Source of the DNA: Ignavibacteria bacterium
GTDB taxonomy: Bacteria; Bacteroidota; Ignavibacteria; UBA10030; SZUA-254
Direction of reading: 5' to 3'
DNA length: 43,005 nt
Assembly: GCA_016178595.1 (NCBI GenBank)
Contig: JACOSY010000028.1
Span: 1 to 43,005 of the forward strand
Part shown: positions 6,743 to 17,701 of the stretch, piece by piece
Layout: every line of letters starts with the position of its first letter
How positions within the stretch are numbered: position 1 is the stretch's first letter
Program-made: the position numbers and the translations under genes
Notes under the pieces: generated by a model
What the model saw: the letters and a program-made list of their open reading frames with translations, nothing else
Database searches by the model: none
What the model was told of the DNA's origin: nothing

Positions 6743-8872
6743 CTACTTCACCAGCACCATCTTCTTCAATTCACTGAATTTTCCTGCGATGAGCCGGTAG
6801 AAGTACACCCCTGATGCCAATCTGCTCGCATCAAATTCCACTTCCTGATCTCCTTCATCCATTAATTCGTTGTGAATCAGCGTTGCCACTTCCTGACCGA
6901 GTACGTTGTAGATCTTCAAAGTTACAATGCTCGGAACAGATAACGAATAACGAATAACAGTTAACGGGTTGAATGGGTTGGGATAATTCTGATGCAAGAG
7001 GAATTCTGCCGGAGCGGTCCTTTCCTCCAAAGTCGTGGGCGGTGACGGAGGTAATTCGAGCGTGGGGGTGATCGCGATGCGCGACAATGGATTTGCCGAT
7101 CCGTGCGGTGAGAAGATCAACGTTCCGTTCTGATTTACTTTCACCCAATAAGCACGTCCCGGCTCCAAACTCGTCGTGATCGAATACGCGGACGATATGA
7201 ACCCGAAGAAATTCGATGAGATGATTCCCGGTGGATCGGAGACAATATCGATACTCGGTGTGATTGGACTGCTAACGGTTCCAAGCATGTTCCAGCCTTC
7301 TCCAACCTCGATTGTGTCATTCGCAATCGGAAGGCCGGAAAAACTCACATTAACCGGAGAGGGCAATCTGATCCAATATCCTGCACCATTCTTTAACGTA
7401 TCGCCGGGAACATATCCGCTCCCGTCGAATGCAAAAAGACTCGAAGTCGCGCTTGGGAAAAGTGTCATCCTCGAAGGATCGTGAACCAGCCGAGGCAAGG
7501 ACACCATGTTCCAGCCTGCATTGTATGCGACGATTGCAGGATAGAAAGGATCGTCGGAGAAATAGACGAGAGGCAGTGTAGTATCTGAAATATCGAGTAC
7601 GAGAGAGCGATCTGATCCGATCATCTCGGAATCGACCCCGTTGCGGAGTGTCTTCCAAAACTTGTACTCGATTGATTGATGGCTCTTGAGGCCGAGCGTT
7701 GTCGCGTAAATACTATCTCCATCGAGATCACGAAGAGTATCGGACGCATGAACCACGCCGTCGATCATGGCGTGCAGCGTTACGGCGTCTCCAAGATCGG
7801 GATGGAAAGCTCCTGCGAACATTTGTACGCCCATGTGGACGCGAAACGTCACGTTCAAATCCAGTTGCTCGCCGCCGTGAGTCGTGTACAGAATTGTGCC
7901 GTTATTGCCGACGGCTGTCCCTGCGTTAGAGCCTGCAAAAAAAATACTGTTTAATCCTTCGGTTGTTTTACTGTCGAGAGTTTTCCACGTGCTTCCGCGA
8001 TCTGACGTTTTCATGATGGCGCCGGTGGAATTCGTAACGTAACCGGTTACGGGATTCGAAAAACTGATGCTTGTGAGTGTCGCACCCGATTCATCCTGGA
8101 ATGTCAACCATGTCGTGCCTCCATCGGTAGTGCGCATGATAGTGCCGGAGTCTCCGACGATGATTGCCAAAGGAGGATCATCGTAAACGCCCCGGTAGTT
8201 CAATGGCGAACCGCCTCCTAAGGGTGATGTCCACGTCAGTCCGCCGTTCGATGTGGTTACGAAGCGTTTGTTTGTGCCCACCGCCATGCCGTTCGTTGAA
8301 TCGGCAAAGGAAAGAGCGAGCAAAACAGTCGTTTCTCCAAAACTCTGTGTCTGCCATGTTGTTCCAGCGTCGGTGCTGCGGAGGATTCCATAGATTTCAC
8401 CGAAAAAAATTGGCGTACCGCCGACAGCGACTACAGTAGTATTATTGATAAAAGTGACATCGAAGAGTTGCATAGCGAAGGGCGATGGTAAACTGTCTCC
8501 ATACAGATTCAGCCAATGGATACCGCCATCGGTTGTTCGGAGGATTGTCGCATTTGCGCTATCGGAAATTCCGATACCCCCGACGGCGACGCCTGTGTCG
8601 GTATTTGCAAATGCAACACTGCCGAGTTGTCTCTTTGTTCCACTTGATTCCGCTGTCCACGTCGTTCCGCCGTTCGTTGTCCGCAGTATCATGCCGCTAT
8701 CGCCGACCGCAACACCCGTGGTTGAATCAATCAAAAAGACGTCGCGGAGGTTTCGTGTTGTGCCGCTAAACTGTAGGTTCCAACCAGGCTGTGCGAATAC
8801 GTGTGCCGAGAAAAGGAAAAGCAACGGGAGAAGGAGTGTAAGGGTGATAATGTTTTTTCCGGATGGTCTCAT
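6743..8872 (-). CDS. Secreted Asp-box (YCF48/BNR-like) propeller protein with T9SS sorting domain
   Basis: This 709-residue protein has a signal peptide (IITLTLLLPLLFLFSAHVFA, cleavage before QPGW). Residues about 30-340 carry at least six Asp-box motifs: TTNGGTTW, TTDGGIHW, STDAGTTW, TSNGGLTW, TTDGGTTW and TSDRGSTW. These spaced repeats, with TGVAVG strands, form a propeller of the YCF48/sortilin type. A starch-binding-like beta domain follows (VTFRVHMGVQ..., about 345-420). Then come two related GWNM(V/L) segments (GWNMVSLPRL, GWNMLGTVSS) and a T9SS type A tail (NYPNPFNPLTVIRYSL ... VYFYRLIAG ... KMVLVK). It is monocistronic, with its own terminator, and divergent from lepA. Family architecture is clear; the bound ligand is not. 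Confidence 0.82.
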   Translation of the reverse strand: MRPSGKNIITLTLLLPLLFLFSAHVFAQPGWNLQFSGTTRNLRDVFLIDSTTGVAVGDSGMILRTTNGGTTWTAESSGTKRQLGSVAFANTDTGVAVGGIGISDSANATILRTTDGGIHWLNLYGDSLPSPFAMQLFDVTFINNTTVVAVGGTPIFFGEIYGILRSTDAGTTWQTQSFGETTVLLALSFADSTNGMAVGTNKRFVTTSNGGLTWTSPLGGGSPLNYRGVYDDPPLAIIVGDSGTIMRTTDGGTTWLTFQDESGATLTSISFSNPVTGYVTNSTGAIMKTSDRGSTWKTLDSKTTEGLNSIFFAGSNAGTAVGNNGTILYTTHGGEQLDLNVTFRVHMGVQMFAGAFHPDLGDAVTLHAMIDGVVHASDTLRDLDGDSIYATTLGLKSHQSIEYKFWKTLRNGVDSEMIGSDRSLVLDISDTTLPLVYFSDDPFYPAIVAYNAGWNMVSLPRLVHDPSRMTLFPSATSSLFAFDGSGYVPGDTLKNGAGYWIRLPSPVNVSFSGLPIANDTIEVGEGWNMLGTVSSPITPSIDIVSDPPGIISSNFFGFISSAYSITTSLEPGRAYWVKVNQNGTLIFSPHGSANPLSRIAITPTLELPPSPPTTLEERTAPAEFLLHQNYPNPFNPLTVIRYSLSVPSIVTLKIYNVLGQEVATLIHNELMDEGDQEVEFDASRLASGVYFYRLIAGKFSELKKMVLVK

Positions 8873-8981
8873 TCTCTGAATGGCATTCGACTAAAAACAA
8901 TCCTTAGCGGAGAAAAGATGACCTGCAATGGCAATATAGCTGAACGCTCGCTGACTATCAAGGTGATTTGGGGTGGTTTTC

Positions 8982-9012
8982 TTGCAACTCACTCTATTAA
9001 ATAGTATATTTT
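8982..9012 (+). promoter_or_regulatory. Putative FCB-type promoter of lepA
   Basis: TTG at 8982-8984 is separated by 20 bases from TATATTTT at 9005-9012. This matches the Bacteroidota housekeeping promoter pattern (TTG near -33, TAnnTTTG near -7). The predicted transcript would include the hairpin at 9019-9045. Confidence 0.5.
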
Positions 9013-9018
9013 AAAGGA

Positions 9019-9045
9019 ATCCCGTCCCGCTTCTTGGGGCGGGAT
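9019..9045. other. Strong hairpin in the lepA leader
   Basis: ATCCCGTCCC (9019-9028) pairs with GGGGCGGGAT (9036-9045) over 10 bp with one G-T pair and a 7-base loop. Neither strand has a good T tract beside it, so it is not a typical terminator. It lies between the putative promoter and the lepA start, 37 bases before ATG. Confidence 0.55.
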
Positions 9046-9081
9046 TGCTGTATTTGACCGATTTGAAATTAAACATCCTTA

Positions 9082-10881
9082 ATGGACTCCATACGTAATT
9101 TCTGCATCATTGCCCACATCGATCACGGCAAGTCGACCATAGCCGACCGCCTGCTTGAGCGCACCGGCACTATTACCGAGCGCGAAATGAAGACCAACCA
9201 GGTCCTCGATGACATGGAGCTCGAACAGGAGCGCGGCATCACGATCAAGCTGCACGCCATCCAGATGAAGTACCGGGCAAGAGATCAGAAGGAATATACG
9301 CTGAACCTGATCGATACACCAGGGCACGTCGACTTCTCCTACGAAGTCTCGCGCTCACTTGCTGCGTGCGAGGGTGCAATACTCGTCGTGGATGCGTCTC
9401 AGGGTGTTGAGGCGCAAACTATTAGCAACCTCTACCTCGCCATCGATGCGGGACTTGAAATCGTTCCCGTCATCAACAAGATCGATCTCCCGAGTGCAAT
9501 GGTGGATACCGTCAAGCACCAGATCATTGACTTGATTGGATGCAAGGAAGAAGAAATCATCCTTGCGAGCGCAAAGATGAAGATTGGCGTGGATGAGATG
9601 CTCGAAGCGGTCGTGCAGCGAATTCCAGCGCCAAAAGGCGACCCGAATGCTTCGTTGAAGGCGTTGATCTTCGATTCAATCTTCGATGGCTACCGTGGCT
9701 CGATTGTCTACATCCGGATCATGGATGGAACGCTCACGGAAAAGGATCGTGTGAGGTTCTTTGCGACCGACAAGATTTTCGCTGCAGAAGAAGTCGGCGT
9801 TCTTGAGATGCAGCGAATTCGAACCAAAGAACTCTCTGCTGGAAATGTCGGCTATCTGATTCCGGGCGCAAAAGACGTTCACGATACAAAAGTCGGCGAC
9901 ACGATTACAACTGCCGATCATCCTGCCGATGGGCCGTTGCCGGGCTACAAGGAAGCGAAGCCAATGGTCTTCGCCGGGCTTTATCCCGTCAACGCCGACA
10001 ATTTTTCTGAGCTGCGGGACTCGCTCGAAAAACTTCGCATGAACGATGCTTCGCTTATTTTCGAGCCTGAGACATCCGTTGCACTTGGCTTCGGTTTTCG
10101 CGCAGGCTTCCTCGGACTTCTGCACATGGAAATCATCCAGGAGCGGCTCGAACGCGAGTATCAACAAGAACTCATCACCACTGTCCCGAACGTCGAGTAT
10201 CGTGTCGTCAAAACAAATGCCGAAGTAGTGCTCGTGGATAATCCAGCATTGATGCCGCCACTGGGTGAGATCGAGCATATCGAAGAACCGTTCATCAGCG
10301 CGCAGATCATCGCACCGGCAGAATATATCGGCAACATCATGAAGCTTTGTACCGAACGTCGTGGTGTCTACAAGGACACGACGTACATCGACACCACGCG
10401 AGCAGATCTCCGTTACGAACTTCCCCTTGCCGATATCATCTTCGACTTTTATGATAAACTGAAATCGACGTCGCGCGGGTACGCTTCGCTCGACTACGAG
10501 TTTCTCGAGTACCGCGAATCCGATCTTGTGAAGCTGGATATTCTTTTGAACGCCGAATCTGTCGACGCCCTTTCGACGATCGTTCATCGTGACAAAGCAT
10601 ACGAGTGGGGAAAGAAACTCTGCGCCAAGCTGCGGAAGCTCATTCCGAGACAAATGTTTGAAGTTGTCATTCAGGCTGCAATCGGCAGCAAGGTCATCGC
10701 CCGCGATTCGATTTCTGCATTACGGAAGAACGTACTTGCGAAGTGCTACGGCGGAGACATCTCCCGCAAGCGCAAACTCCTCGAGAAACAAAAAGAAGGC
10801 AAGAAGCGTATGAAGCAAGTTGGACGGGTGGAAATTCCACAAGAAGCATTCCTTGCGGTTCTGGCAATGGAAGAAGATTAA
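9082..10881 (+). CDS. lepA: Elongation factor 4 (ribosomal back-translocase GTPase LepA)
   Basis: This 599-residue translational GTPase has the usual LepA length. G1 is AHIDHGKST (residues 11-19), G2 lies in ERGITIK (50-56), G3 is DTPGHVDF (78-85) and G4 is NKIDLP (132-137). Domains II, III and V and the LepA-specific C-terminal domain follow; the end ([20 protein letters not shown]) is the conserved Lys/Arg-rich LepA tail. EF4 acts on stalled ribosomes in the cytoplasm and can promote back-translocation. There is no clear ribosome binding site before ATG 9082, but [16 protein letters not shown] is the expected N-terminus. It heads a likely operon with two signal peptidases, as lepA-lepB pairs do in many bacteria. 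Confidence 0.97.
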   Translation: MDSIRNFCIIAHIDHGKSTIADRLLERTGTITEREMKTNQVLDDMELEQERGITIKLHAIQMKYRARDQKEYTLNLIDTPGHVDFSYEVSRSLAACEGAILVVDASQGVEAQTISNLYLAIDAGLEIVPVINKIDLPSAMVDTVKHQIIDLIGCKEEEIILASAKMKIGVDEMLEAVVQRIPAPKGDPNASLKALIFDSIFDGYRGSIVYIRIMDGTLTEKDRVRFFATDKIFAAEEVGVLEMQRIRTKELSAGNVGYLIPGAKDVHDTKVGDTITTADHPADGPLPGYKEAKPMVFAGLYPVNADNFSELRDSLEKLRMNDASLIFEPETSVALGFGFRAGFLGLLHMEIIQERLEREYQQELITTVPNVEYRVVKTNAEVVLVDNPALMPPLGEIEHIEEPFISAQIIAPAEYIGNIMKLCTERRGVYKDTTYIDTTRADLRYELPLADIIFDFYDKLKSTSRGYASLDYEFLEYRESDLVKLDILLNAESVDALSTIVHRDKAYEWGKKLCAKLRKLIPRQMFEVVIQAAIGSKVIARDSISALRKNVLAKCYGGDISRKRKLLEKQKEGKKRMKQVGRVEIPQEAFLAVLAMEED

Positions 10882-10902
10882 ATTTTTTGAAATGGAGACT
10901 GT

Positions 10903-11763
10903 ATGATTCAGCGATCTGCATTTAAAGCATGGCTCAAGGAAATGGGAATTGTTTTTGGCGCATTCCTCATTCTCAATAGCTTTGTGCTCGCGTCGTTTGA
11001 GGTGCCGACCGGCTCGATGGAGAACGAAATCATGACGGGAGATTTCCTCCTTGTGAACAAATTCGTTTTTGGCGGAACGACTCCCCGAACTATTCCGTTT
11101 ACTAATACAATGATCCCATCGTTCAAGCTTCCGGCCATCTGGAATGTTGAGCGAGGCGACATCATTGTTTTTGTCTTTCCGGGAATGCGCGAAGAGGTGG
11201 AGCCTGCGGAATTTGCGTATTACCTTAAGCGCTGTATGGCTGTCTCCGGCGATACTCTCCGGATTATTGACCGTGTTGTGTATATCAATGGGCAGCCGGT
11301 GCCCGTGCCGCGGAATATCAAGTTTAATTCGACCATCGTGAAGCCTCCCGACTATATCGACCAGCGTATCTTTCCCAAAGGGGCTCCGTTTAACGAAGAC
11401 AACTACGGACCGATCGTCGTGCCGAAGAAAGGCGAAATTATCAAACTCACGCCGGCAAATTTTGAGCGGTGGGAGATTTTCATTAAGCGGGAAGGACATG
11501 TCGCCGAGATGAATGACGGGAAAATCTACATTGATGGCAACGTCAGTGATAGTTATACCGTCAATAGAAATTATGTTTTCGGAATGGGAGACAATCGCGA
11601 TAATAGCTTGGATAGTCGCTTCTGGGGATTCATTCCGGTTGAATCGGTTGTGGGGACACCACTGATCGTCTACTGGTCGTGGGATCCGGATCGCCCCATC
11701 TTCGACGTCGTCAACAAGCTCACCACCGTCCGCTGGAATAGATTTGGAACACTTGTAAAGTAA
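10903..11763 (+). CDS. lepB: Signal peptidase I, first of two tandem copies
   Basis: This 286-residue membrane serine protease of family S26 removes signal peptides from exported proteins. One N-terminal transmembrane segment (about 12-31) precedes the catalytic Ser38 in VPTGSMENEI. The general-base Lys109 lies in YLKRCMAVSGD, and box E is complete (MGDNRDNSLDSRFWG). An extended periplasmic beta region lies between box D and box E. It starts 21 bases after lepA with TGGAGA upstream of ATG. A second copy follows after 7 bases. The enzyme suits a locus surrounded by many signal-peptide-bearing proteins. Confidence 0.95.
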   Translation: MIQRSAFKAWLKEMGIVFGAFLILNSFVLASFEVPTGSMENEIMTGDFLLVNKFVFGGTTPRTIPFTNTMIPSFKLPAIWNVERGDIIVFVFPGMREEVEPAEFAYYLKRCMAVSGDTLRIIDRVVYINGQPVPVPRNIKFNSTIVKPPDYIDQRIFPKGAPFNEDNYGPIVVPKKGEIIKLTPANFERWEIFIKREGHVAEMNDGKIYIDGNVSDSYTVNRNYVFGMGDNRDNSLDSRFWGFIPVESVVGTPLIVYWSWDPDRPIFDVVNKLTTVRWNRFGTLVK

Positions 11764-11770
11764 TAAAACG

Positions 11771-12589
11771 ATGATGCGCGTGAACACATACGATGGAGTG
11801 CATAAAAGACCGAAGGAGGCTTCTGTCCTCACACTTCGTGGAGGCGTCGGAGTACTGTTTGTGTCCGTTCTTGGAGCCCTCATCTTGAAAATATTCGTTC
11901 TCGGCGCGATTCATGTGCCTTCACGATCGATGGAAGGAACGTTGCTCGATGGCGATTATGTCCTCGTCAACAAACTCATCTATGGCGCGCGAGTTCCACA
12001 GCATCTGCCGTTTACGAGGTCTGAGTTTCCGCTTGTTCATGTGCCGGCATTGCGACGCGTCGAGCGAGGCGATGTCGTTGTCTTTGAATTTCCCGTTGAG
12101 AGAACGACGGCACAATCTCCAACGTACTTCGTGAAGAGATGTGTTGCCGTTGGCGGTGATAAAATCGCGGTACGGGATGGCTCTCTTTTTGTCAACGAAA
12201 AAAAGATTGTTGAGAGACAGCGTCCCGGAGATCTCGGAGAATTTTTCGCTGAGGACCTCGGATCGACGACCATACCGCGCTCCGGCGACATCATCGAGCT
12301 AACATCCGAGACCAAAATGATTTGGAAAGATATCGTTCGGAAGGATGGACATCGGCTCTCTCTCGGTCATTCTTCTGAAACGTTCATTGATGGGAAGCAG
12401 GCAACAACATACAGAGTGGAGAAGAATTATTTGCTTGTCCTTGGAGATAATATCGCACATAGTTATGACAGCCGCCATTGGGGATTCTTGTCGGAAGAAA
12501 ATGTTGTTGGTGAGGCGATGATGGTATACTGGTCTGTTTCTCCGTCAGCAGTAATTCGATGGGAGCGCATAGGCAAGTTTGTGGAATGA
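11771..12589 (+). CDS. Signal peptidase I paralogue, second tandem copy
   Basis: This 272-residue S26 peptidase is related to the preceding gene. A transmembrane segment spans about 26-47, the catalytic Ser53 sits in VPSRSMEGTL and Lys122 in YFVKRCVAVGGD. Box E reads LGDNIAHSYDSRHWG: the GDN and DSR parts are intact but the usual Arg-Asp-Asn between them is Ile-Ala-His. Both dyad residues remain, so activity is likely; the altered box E hints at different specificity. No Shine-Dalgarno precedes ATG 11771, consistent with translational coupling to lepB seven bases upstream. Whether the two copies divide labour is not visible from sequence. Confidence 0.9.
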   Translation: MMRVNTYDGVHKRPKEASVLTLRGGVGVLFVSVLGALILKIFVLGAIHVPSRSMEGTLLDGDYVLVNKLIYGARVPQHLPFTRSEFPLVHVPALRRVERGDVVVFEFPVERTTAQSPTYFVKRCVAVGGDKIAVRDGSLFVNEKKIVERQRPGDLGEFFAEDLGSTTIPRSGDIIELTSETKMIWKDIVRKDGHRLSLGHSSETFIDGKQATTYRVEKNYLLVLGDNIAHSYDSRHWGFLSEENVVGEAMMVYWSVSPSAVIRWERIGKFVE

Positions 12590-12669
12590 TGATGGAACAA
12601 CCGCAACGGTCATTTTTTAGTAAAAGCTCGCCGGCAACCATTTTTTAATTTTTCATTTTGACTTGATTT

Positions 12670-13812
12670 ATGGCCAGCCTTTATGTTCATATTCCGTTCT
12701 GTGAGCACAAGTGCATCTACTGTGACTTCTATTCGATCGAATCGCTCGATCCTCTAGAATCATTCCTCACTGCCTTGAGGAAAGAGATTGCCATGTACGC
12801 GGAGTACTCGACCAAGGAGACGATTGAAACAATCTTTTTCGGAGGAGGGACGCCATCCTTGCTTTCGCCTGCGATCATCGCTGAAATTCTAGATCTCTGC
12901 CATCGAACATTCTCAGTTCGACGAGATGCTGAAATTACCCTCGAGACAAACCCCGGCACCGTGGATCGAGACATACTTGCCGGCTTTCGCGCTGCAGGTG
13001 TCAACCGGTTGAGCTTCGGCGTGCAATCGTTCCACGAGGATGATCTTCGCTTCCTCACTCGCATTCATTCTGCCGGGCAGGCGAAAGAGAATATCCGGAA
13101 TGCACAAAAGGTTGGTTTCGATAACATCAGCCTCGATCTTATCTTCGCTCTGCCCAACCAAACTCTTGCGCGGTGGAAAGAAAACCTCCAACAAGCGATT
13201 GTATTGGATACACAACACATTTCAGCGTATAGTTTGATTGTGGAACACGGGACGCCGCTTGCCCGGATGGTCAGATCCAAACAGGTATCCGTTCTCCCCC
13301 TCGATACCGAAGCGGAACTGTATGAATTTACGATGGCCTGCATGCGTGATGAAGGCTTCGAGCATTATGAAGTCTCCAACTATGCGAAGCCGGGTTTCCG
13401 TTCCCGGCACAATAGCAATTACTGGAACCATACGAACTACATTGGCTTCGGTCCATCCGCACACTCGTTCTGGATGAATCGCCGGTGGTGGAACATCCGA
13501 AGCATCGAAAGCTATTGCGAGAAAATCTTGGCCGGCGAGTTCCCGCTTGCCGGCGAAGAACATCTCACGTCCGGACAGTATCTCGATGAAGCAATCATGC
13601 TCGGACTTCGCGGCGAAGGAATCCATCTCGATCGATTGAACGCGCGACACGGCATCGATCTCGTTGCGTCCGATCAGTCTACGATCGATAATCTCATCTC
13701 CGAATGCCTTCTCGTTCACGATCCGCCGTTCCTCCGGCTTACCGATAAGGGATACCTCCTCTGTGACGAAATCAGTAAAGTACTGCTTGCGCACCTTTCA
13801 GTGCCGGCGTAG
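12670..13812 (+). CDS. hemW: HemW-like radical SAM protein (heme chaperone family)
   Basis: This 380-residue radical SAM protein has the cluster motif CEHKCIYC (Cys11, Cys15, Cys18), followed by DF as in HemW. GGGTPS (58-63) binds SAM, and the C-terminal HemN-type domain is present (NYWNHTNYIGFGPSAHSF, DEAIMLGLRGEGI). HemW proteins were long annotated as oxygen-independent coproporphyrinogen oxidase but are heme-binding chaperones. The length and the lack of an N-terminal extension favour HemW over HemN. It lies 80 bases past the second lepB; the gap has two T6 runs but no strong hairpin. Confidence 0.93.
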   Translation: MASLYVHIPFCEHKCIYCDFYSIESLDPLESFLTALRKEIAMYAEYSTKETIETIFFGGGTPSLLSPAIIAEILDLCHRTFSVRRDAEITLETNPGTVDRDILAGFRAAGVNRLSFGVQSFHEDDLRFLTRIHSAGQAKENIRNAQKVGFDNISLDLIFALPNQTLARWKENLQQAIVLDTQHISAYSLIVEHGTPLARMVRSKQVSVLPLDTEAELYEFTMACMRDEGFEHYEVSNYAKPGFRSRHNSNYWNHTNYIGFGPSAHSFWMNRRWWNIRSIESYCEKILAGEFPLAGEEHLTSGQYLDEAIMLGLRGEGIHLDRLNARHGIDLVASDQSTIDNLISECLLVHDPPFLRLTDKGYLLCDEISKVLLAHLSVPA

Positions 13813-13820
13813 CAGATTCC

Positions 13821-13851
13821 TTGCGATTGTAGGATAATTCTTCTATATTAG
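13821..13851 (+). promoter_or_regulatory. Putative FCB-type promoter of the GT117 gene
   Basis: TTG at 13821-13823, a 20-base spacer, then TATATTAG at 13844-13851. The start codon is 60 bases downstream. Confidence 0.45.
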
Positions 13852-13911
13852 AGCCATTATTGTAGCGATCTATGCTGTAAAACCCCGTTTCTATTACTTG
13901 TTGAGGATTCA

Positions 13912-16671
13912 ATGTCGAATAAATTGGTGAACCGAGTTGTCGCGCTCGGTGTGTTTTTGTTTACAGTAGGGATTTACCTCAAGACCCTCTCAACGACAGT
14001 CGTCTTCTGGGACGTTGGCGAATTCTGTGCTGCGTCCCGACTATTGCAAGTTCCACATCCGCCGGGTTCACCACTTTTCCTCTTCTTGGCGCGGATCGCG
14101 TCGCTCATTCCATTTCGAGACGATATTGCCGCTCGTATGCACGCCGTATCGGCAATCGGCAGCGCATTTGGAATTATGTTCCTGTATCTCGTCAGCGTGA
14201 TCTTCATTGAACGCTTTCGCGGTACGGCGCAAACAGCCTTCGATCGTTTTGTCGTGTACGGCTCTGCTGCCATCGGCGCCCTCACATTTGCATTCAGCTC
14301 GACATACTGGGACAACGCAATCGAAGCGGAAGTGTATGGTATGGGTATGCTCTTCGTTTCACTCTGTCTCTGGCTTGCGCTCAAATGGTGGGTTCATGCA
14401 GACGAGTCTCACAATGAGAAGTATCTCCTCATGATTGCGTACGTGCTTGGCCTCTCTACCGGCGTGCATATCCTTGCACTGTTGGTGACGATACCGATTC
14501 TTATGATAGTATATTTCCGCCGTTATGAGTATAGCCGGCGAAGTTTTATTCGGTTCGGGCTGATCGCCATTGGAATATTCTTCGTCATCTATCCGGGTAT
14601 TGTTCAGTTCCTTCCCGGATTGCTCGATGGTGACCTTAAGCTAGGGGAGAAGCATATTAACAGCGAACTGCTCCCCTTTATCCCACCGCTCCTGATCGCA
14701 GCAGCAGCGTATGGTGCATACAAGACTATTCAAACGCGGCAGAAGATACTGCACATCGCTTGTCTCTCATTTCTCTTTATTGTTATCGGCTACACATCCT
14801 ACACGCAGGTCATTATCCGGGCGAATGTTGACAGTATACCCATGAATGAGAACAACCCGAATAATCTTTCTCGCCTTACCAGCTACCTTACGCGCGAACA
14901 GTACGGCGATACACCGCTGCTGAAAGGTGATAGCTGGAATAATGAGACGCAGACTTTTGAGGAAAAGCTGTTTCCACGCCGGTACTCAACGGAAGCGATG
15001 CACGAGCCGACGAGGGCGAACTACTCGAGCGACTGGGATTTCTTCTGGCGGTACCAGGTCAACCATATGTTTATTCGCTATATTCTCTGGAACTTTGTCG
15101 GAGCCGAGGGAGATTGGCAGGATGCGGGCGTCAGTTGGCAAGATACGTGGGGCATTCCGTTCCTTCTTTCGCTTGTAGGTGTCTATTATATCTTTAAGAA
15201 AGACTGGAAGATGGGGTTGGTCCTCCTTGCGATGTGGATTATCATGGGCCTTGTACTCGATCTCTATCAGAACCAGCAAGATCCTCAGCCTCGCGAGCGT
15301 GATTATTTCTACGTCGGTGCGTACTATGTCATGTGTTTATGGATTGCCTTCGGTATTGTGGCGCTCATCGATACCATCCGCAAGTACGTTGCGCAACCGG
15401 GCGGAGTTACATTTGCGACTGCCGGTGTTCTTGCAGTGTGCACGGCAGCAGTTCCTGTCAACCTCATGCGCGTGAATTGGCACGAACATGATCGCAGCGA
15501 GCTCTACATAGCATGGGATTACTCGTACAATCTTCTCCAGAGTGTCGACAGGGATGCTTTACTTTTCACCAATGGAGACAACGATACATTCCCACTCTGG
15601 TATTTGCAGGATGTGGAAGGCGTGCGGCGAGATGTCCGGATTGTGAACCTGAGTCTCGTGAACACCAACTGGTATATTCACCAACTGAAAAACTCGATGC
15701 CGCATGGCGCAAAGAAGGTGCCGATTTCGCTTACCGATCAGCAGATCGAACAGATTCAGCCTGTTCGTTGGGAGACGCGGCAGATTGATATCCCCGTGCC
15801 CAAAGAAGTTGCGCAAAAATTTGGCGTCACTGATACGAGCGTTCTCAACTCCGGCAAAATCTCCTGGACGTTGAATGGTTTACAGTTCCAGCAAGATGTC
15901 CGGTTTCTCCGCGTGCAAGACCGGATGACGCTGAACATCATCCAGACCAATAAGTGGGAACGTCCGCTCTATTTCGCCGTTACCTGCTCGCCCGATTCAA
16001 AGATCGGCCTTGACAATTATCTCTGGATGGAAGGTCTTGCGTTGCATCTACGGCCGGCACGCATGTCATCGCGTGAAGGTGGTTTGGATATTGCAATGAT
16101 GGAAGAGAACTTCCTTGCAAAGAACGTTACTCCTTCGACGACTCCGCAGCACGGATATCTCTATCGCAACTTAAACAATCCCAACGTCTATTACGACGAG
16201 AATGTTCAGCGGATGGTTATGAACTACCGTGCAGGTTTCATGCGGATTGCCGACTACAGAATGAGGAATGATAGTGACAAGGCGAAGGCGAAAACTACAC
16301 TTGCGCAGATGGAAGAAACACTGCCCATCAATGTAATCCCGATGCAGGATTTCACGTACACCTACTACGTAGCAAGAATCTTCAACGATTTGGCAGATCG
16401 AGAACATTTTGAGATCTATGCGAAGGATGTCGAGCAAAAATGCCAGAAGATGATTGACTCGAAGCAGACCCAGACGTCCGACGCCTCGACGAATCCCTAT
16501 GTTGTTTTGTCGGAGATTTATGGCATGCGCAAAGATTACTCAAATGCAATCGACATGTTGAACAGACTCGCCGTCGATTATCCGAATACGCCGTGGATCA
16601 AGACTCAGATCGATATGTATGACAAGCTTCGCAAGAATGGATCGGCACCAGACACCAGCAAGCTGCAATAA
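13912..16671 (+). CDS. GT117 / DUF2723 polytopic membrane glycosyltransferase-like protein
   Basis: This 919-residue protein has a multi-spanning N-terminal half (about residues 10-520) and a soluble C-terminal half. Near the N-terminus FWDVGEFCAASRLLQVPHPP and GSPLFLFLAR match the DUF2723 (GT117) signature. The acidic WDVGEF motif in the first loop is placed like the catalytic Asp/Glu of GT-C protein mannosyltransferases. The family is common in Bacteroidota and is thought to use lipid-linked sugar donors for protein or surface glycosylation. The C-terminal part ends in TPR-like helices (YVVLSEIYGMRKDYSNAIDMLNRL...). ATG 13912 follows TTGAGGA. It lies next to the polysaccharide locus. Precise acceptor unknown. 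Confidence 0.88.
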   Translation: MSNKLVNRVVALGVFLFTVGIYLKTLSTTVVFWDVGEFCAASRLLQVPHPPGSPLFLFLARIASLIPFRDDIAARMHAVSAIGSAFGIMFLYLVSVIFIERFRGTAQTAFDRFVVYGSAAIGALTFAFSSTYWDNAIEAEVYGMGMLFVSLCLWLALKWWVHADESHNEKYLLMIAYVLGLSTGVHILALLVTIPILMIVYFRRYEYSRRSFIRFGLIAIGIFFVIYPGIVQFLPGLLDGDLKLGEKHINSELLPFIPPLLIAAAAYGAYKTIQTRQKILHIACLSFLFIVIGYTSYTQVIIRANVDSIPMNENNPNNLSRLTSYLTREQYGDTPLLKGDSWNNETQTFEEKLFPRRYSTEAMHEPTRANYSSDWDFFWRYQVNHMFIRYILWNFVGAEGDWQDAGVSWQDTWGIPFLLSLVGVYYIFKKDWKMGLVLLAMWIIMGLVLDLYQNQQDPQPRERDYFYVGAYYVMCLWIAFGIVALIDTIRKYVAQPGGVTFATAGVLAVCTAAVPVNLMRVNWHEHDRSELYIAWDYSYNLLQSVDRDALLFTNGDNDTFPLWYLQDVEGVRRDVRIVNLSLVNTNWYIHQLKNSMPHGAKKVPISLTDQQIEQIQPVRWETRQIDIPVPKEVAQKFGVTDTSVLNSGKISWTLNGLQFQQDVRFLRVQDRMTLNIIQTNKWERPLYFAVTCSPDSKIGLDNYLWMEGLALHLRPARMSSREGGLDIAMMEENFLAKNVTPSTTPQHGYLYRNLNNPNVYYDENVQRMVMNYRAGFMRIADYRMRNDSDKAKAKTTLAQMEETLPINVIPMQDFTYTYYVARIFNDLADREHFEIYAKDVEQKCQKMIDSKQTQTSDASTNPYVVLSEIYGMRKDYSNAIDMLNRLAVDYPNTPWIKTQIDMYDKLRKNGSAPDTSKLQ

Positions 16672-17682
<1,011 letters not shown>

Positions 17683-17701
17683 ACGAACGCCGCCGTCCTC
17701 T

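Noticed and set aside
9676-10653. 325-codon minus-strand frame inside lepA
   Set aside because: It is antisense to a fully conserved gene and encodes no recognisable domain, so it is a coding shadow.
10720-11883. 387-codon minus-strand frame across lepA and lepB
   Set aside because: It covers the lepA end, all of lepB and the start of its paralogue in antisense and shows no domain.
12590-12669. Terminator between the second lepB and hemW
   Set aside because: Two T6 runs are present but only a four-base stem precedes the first, too weak to call.
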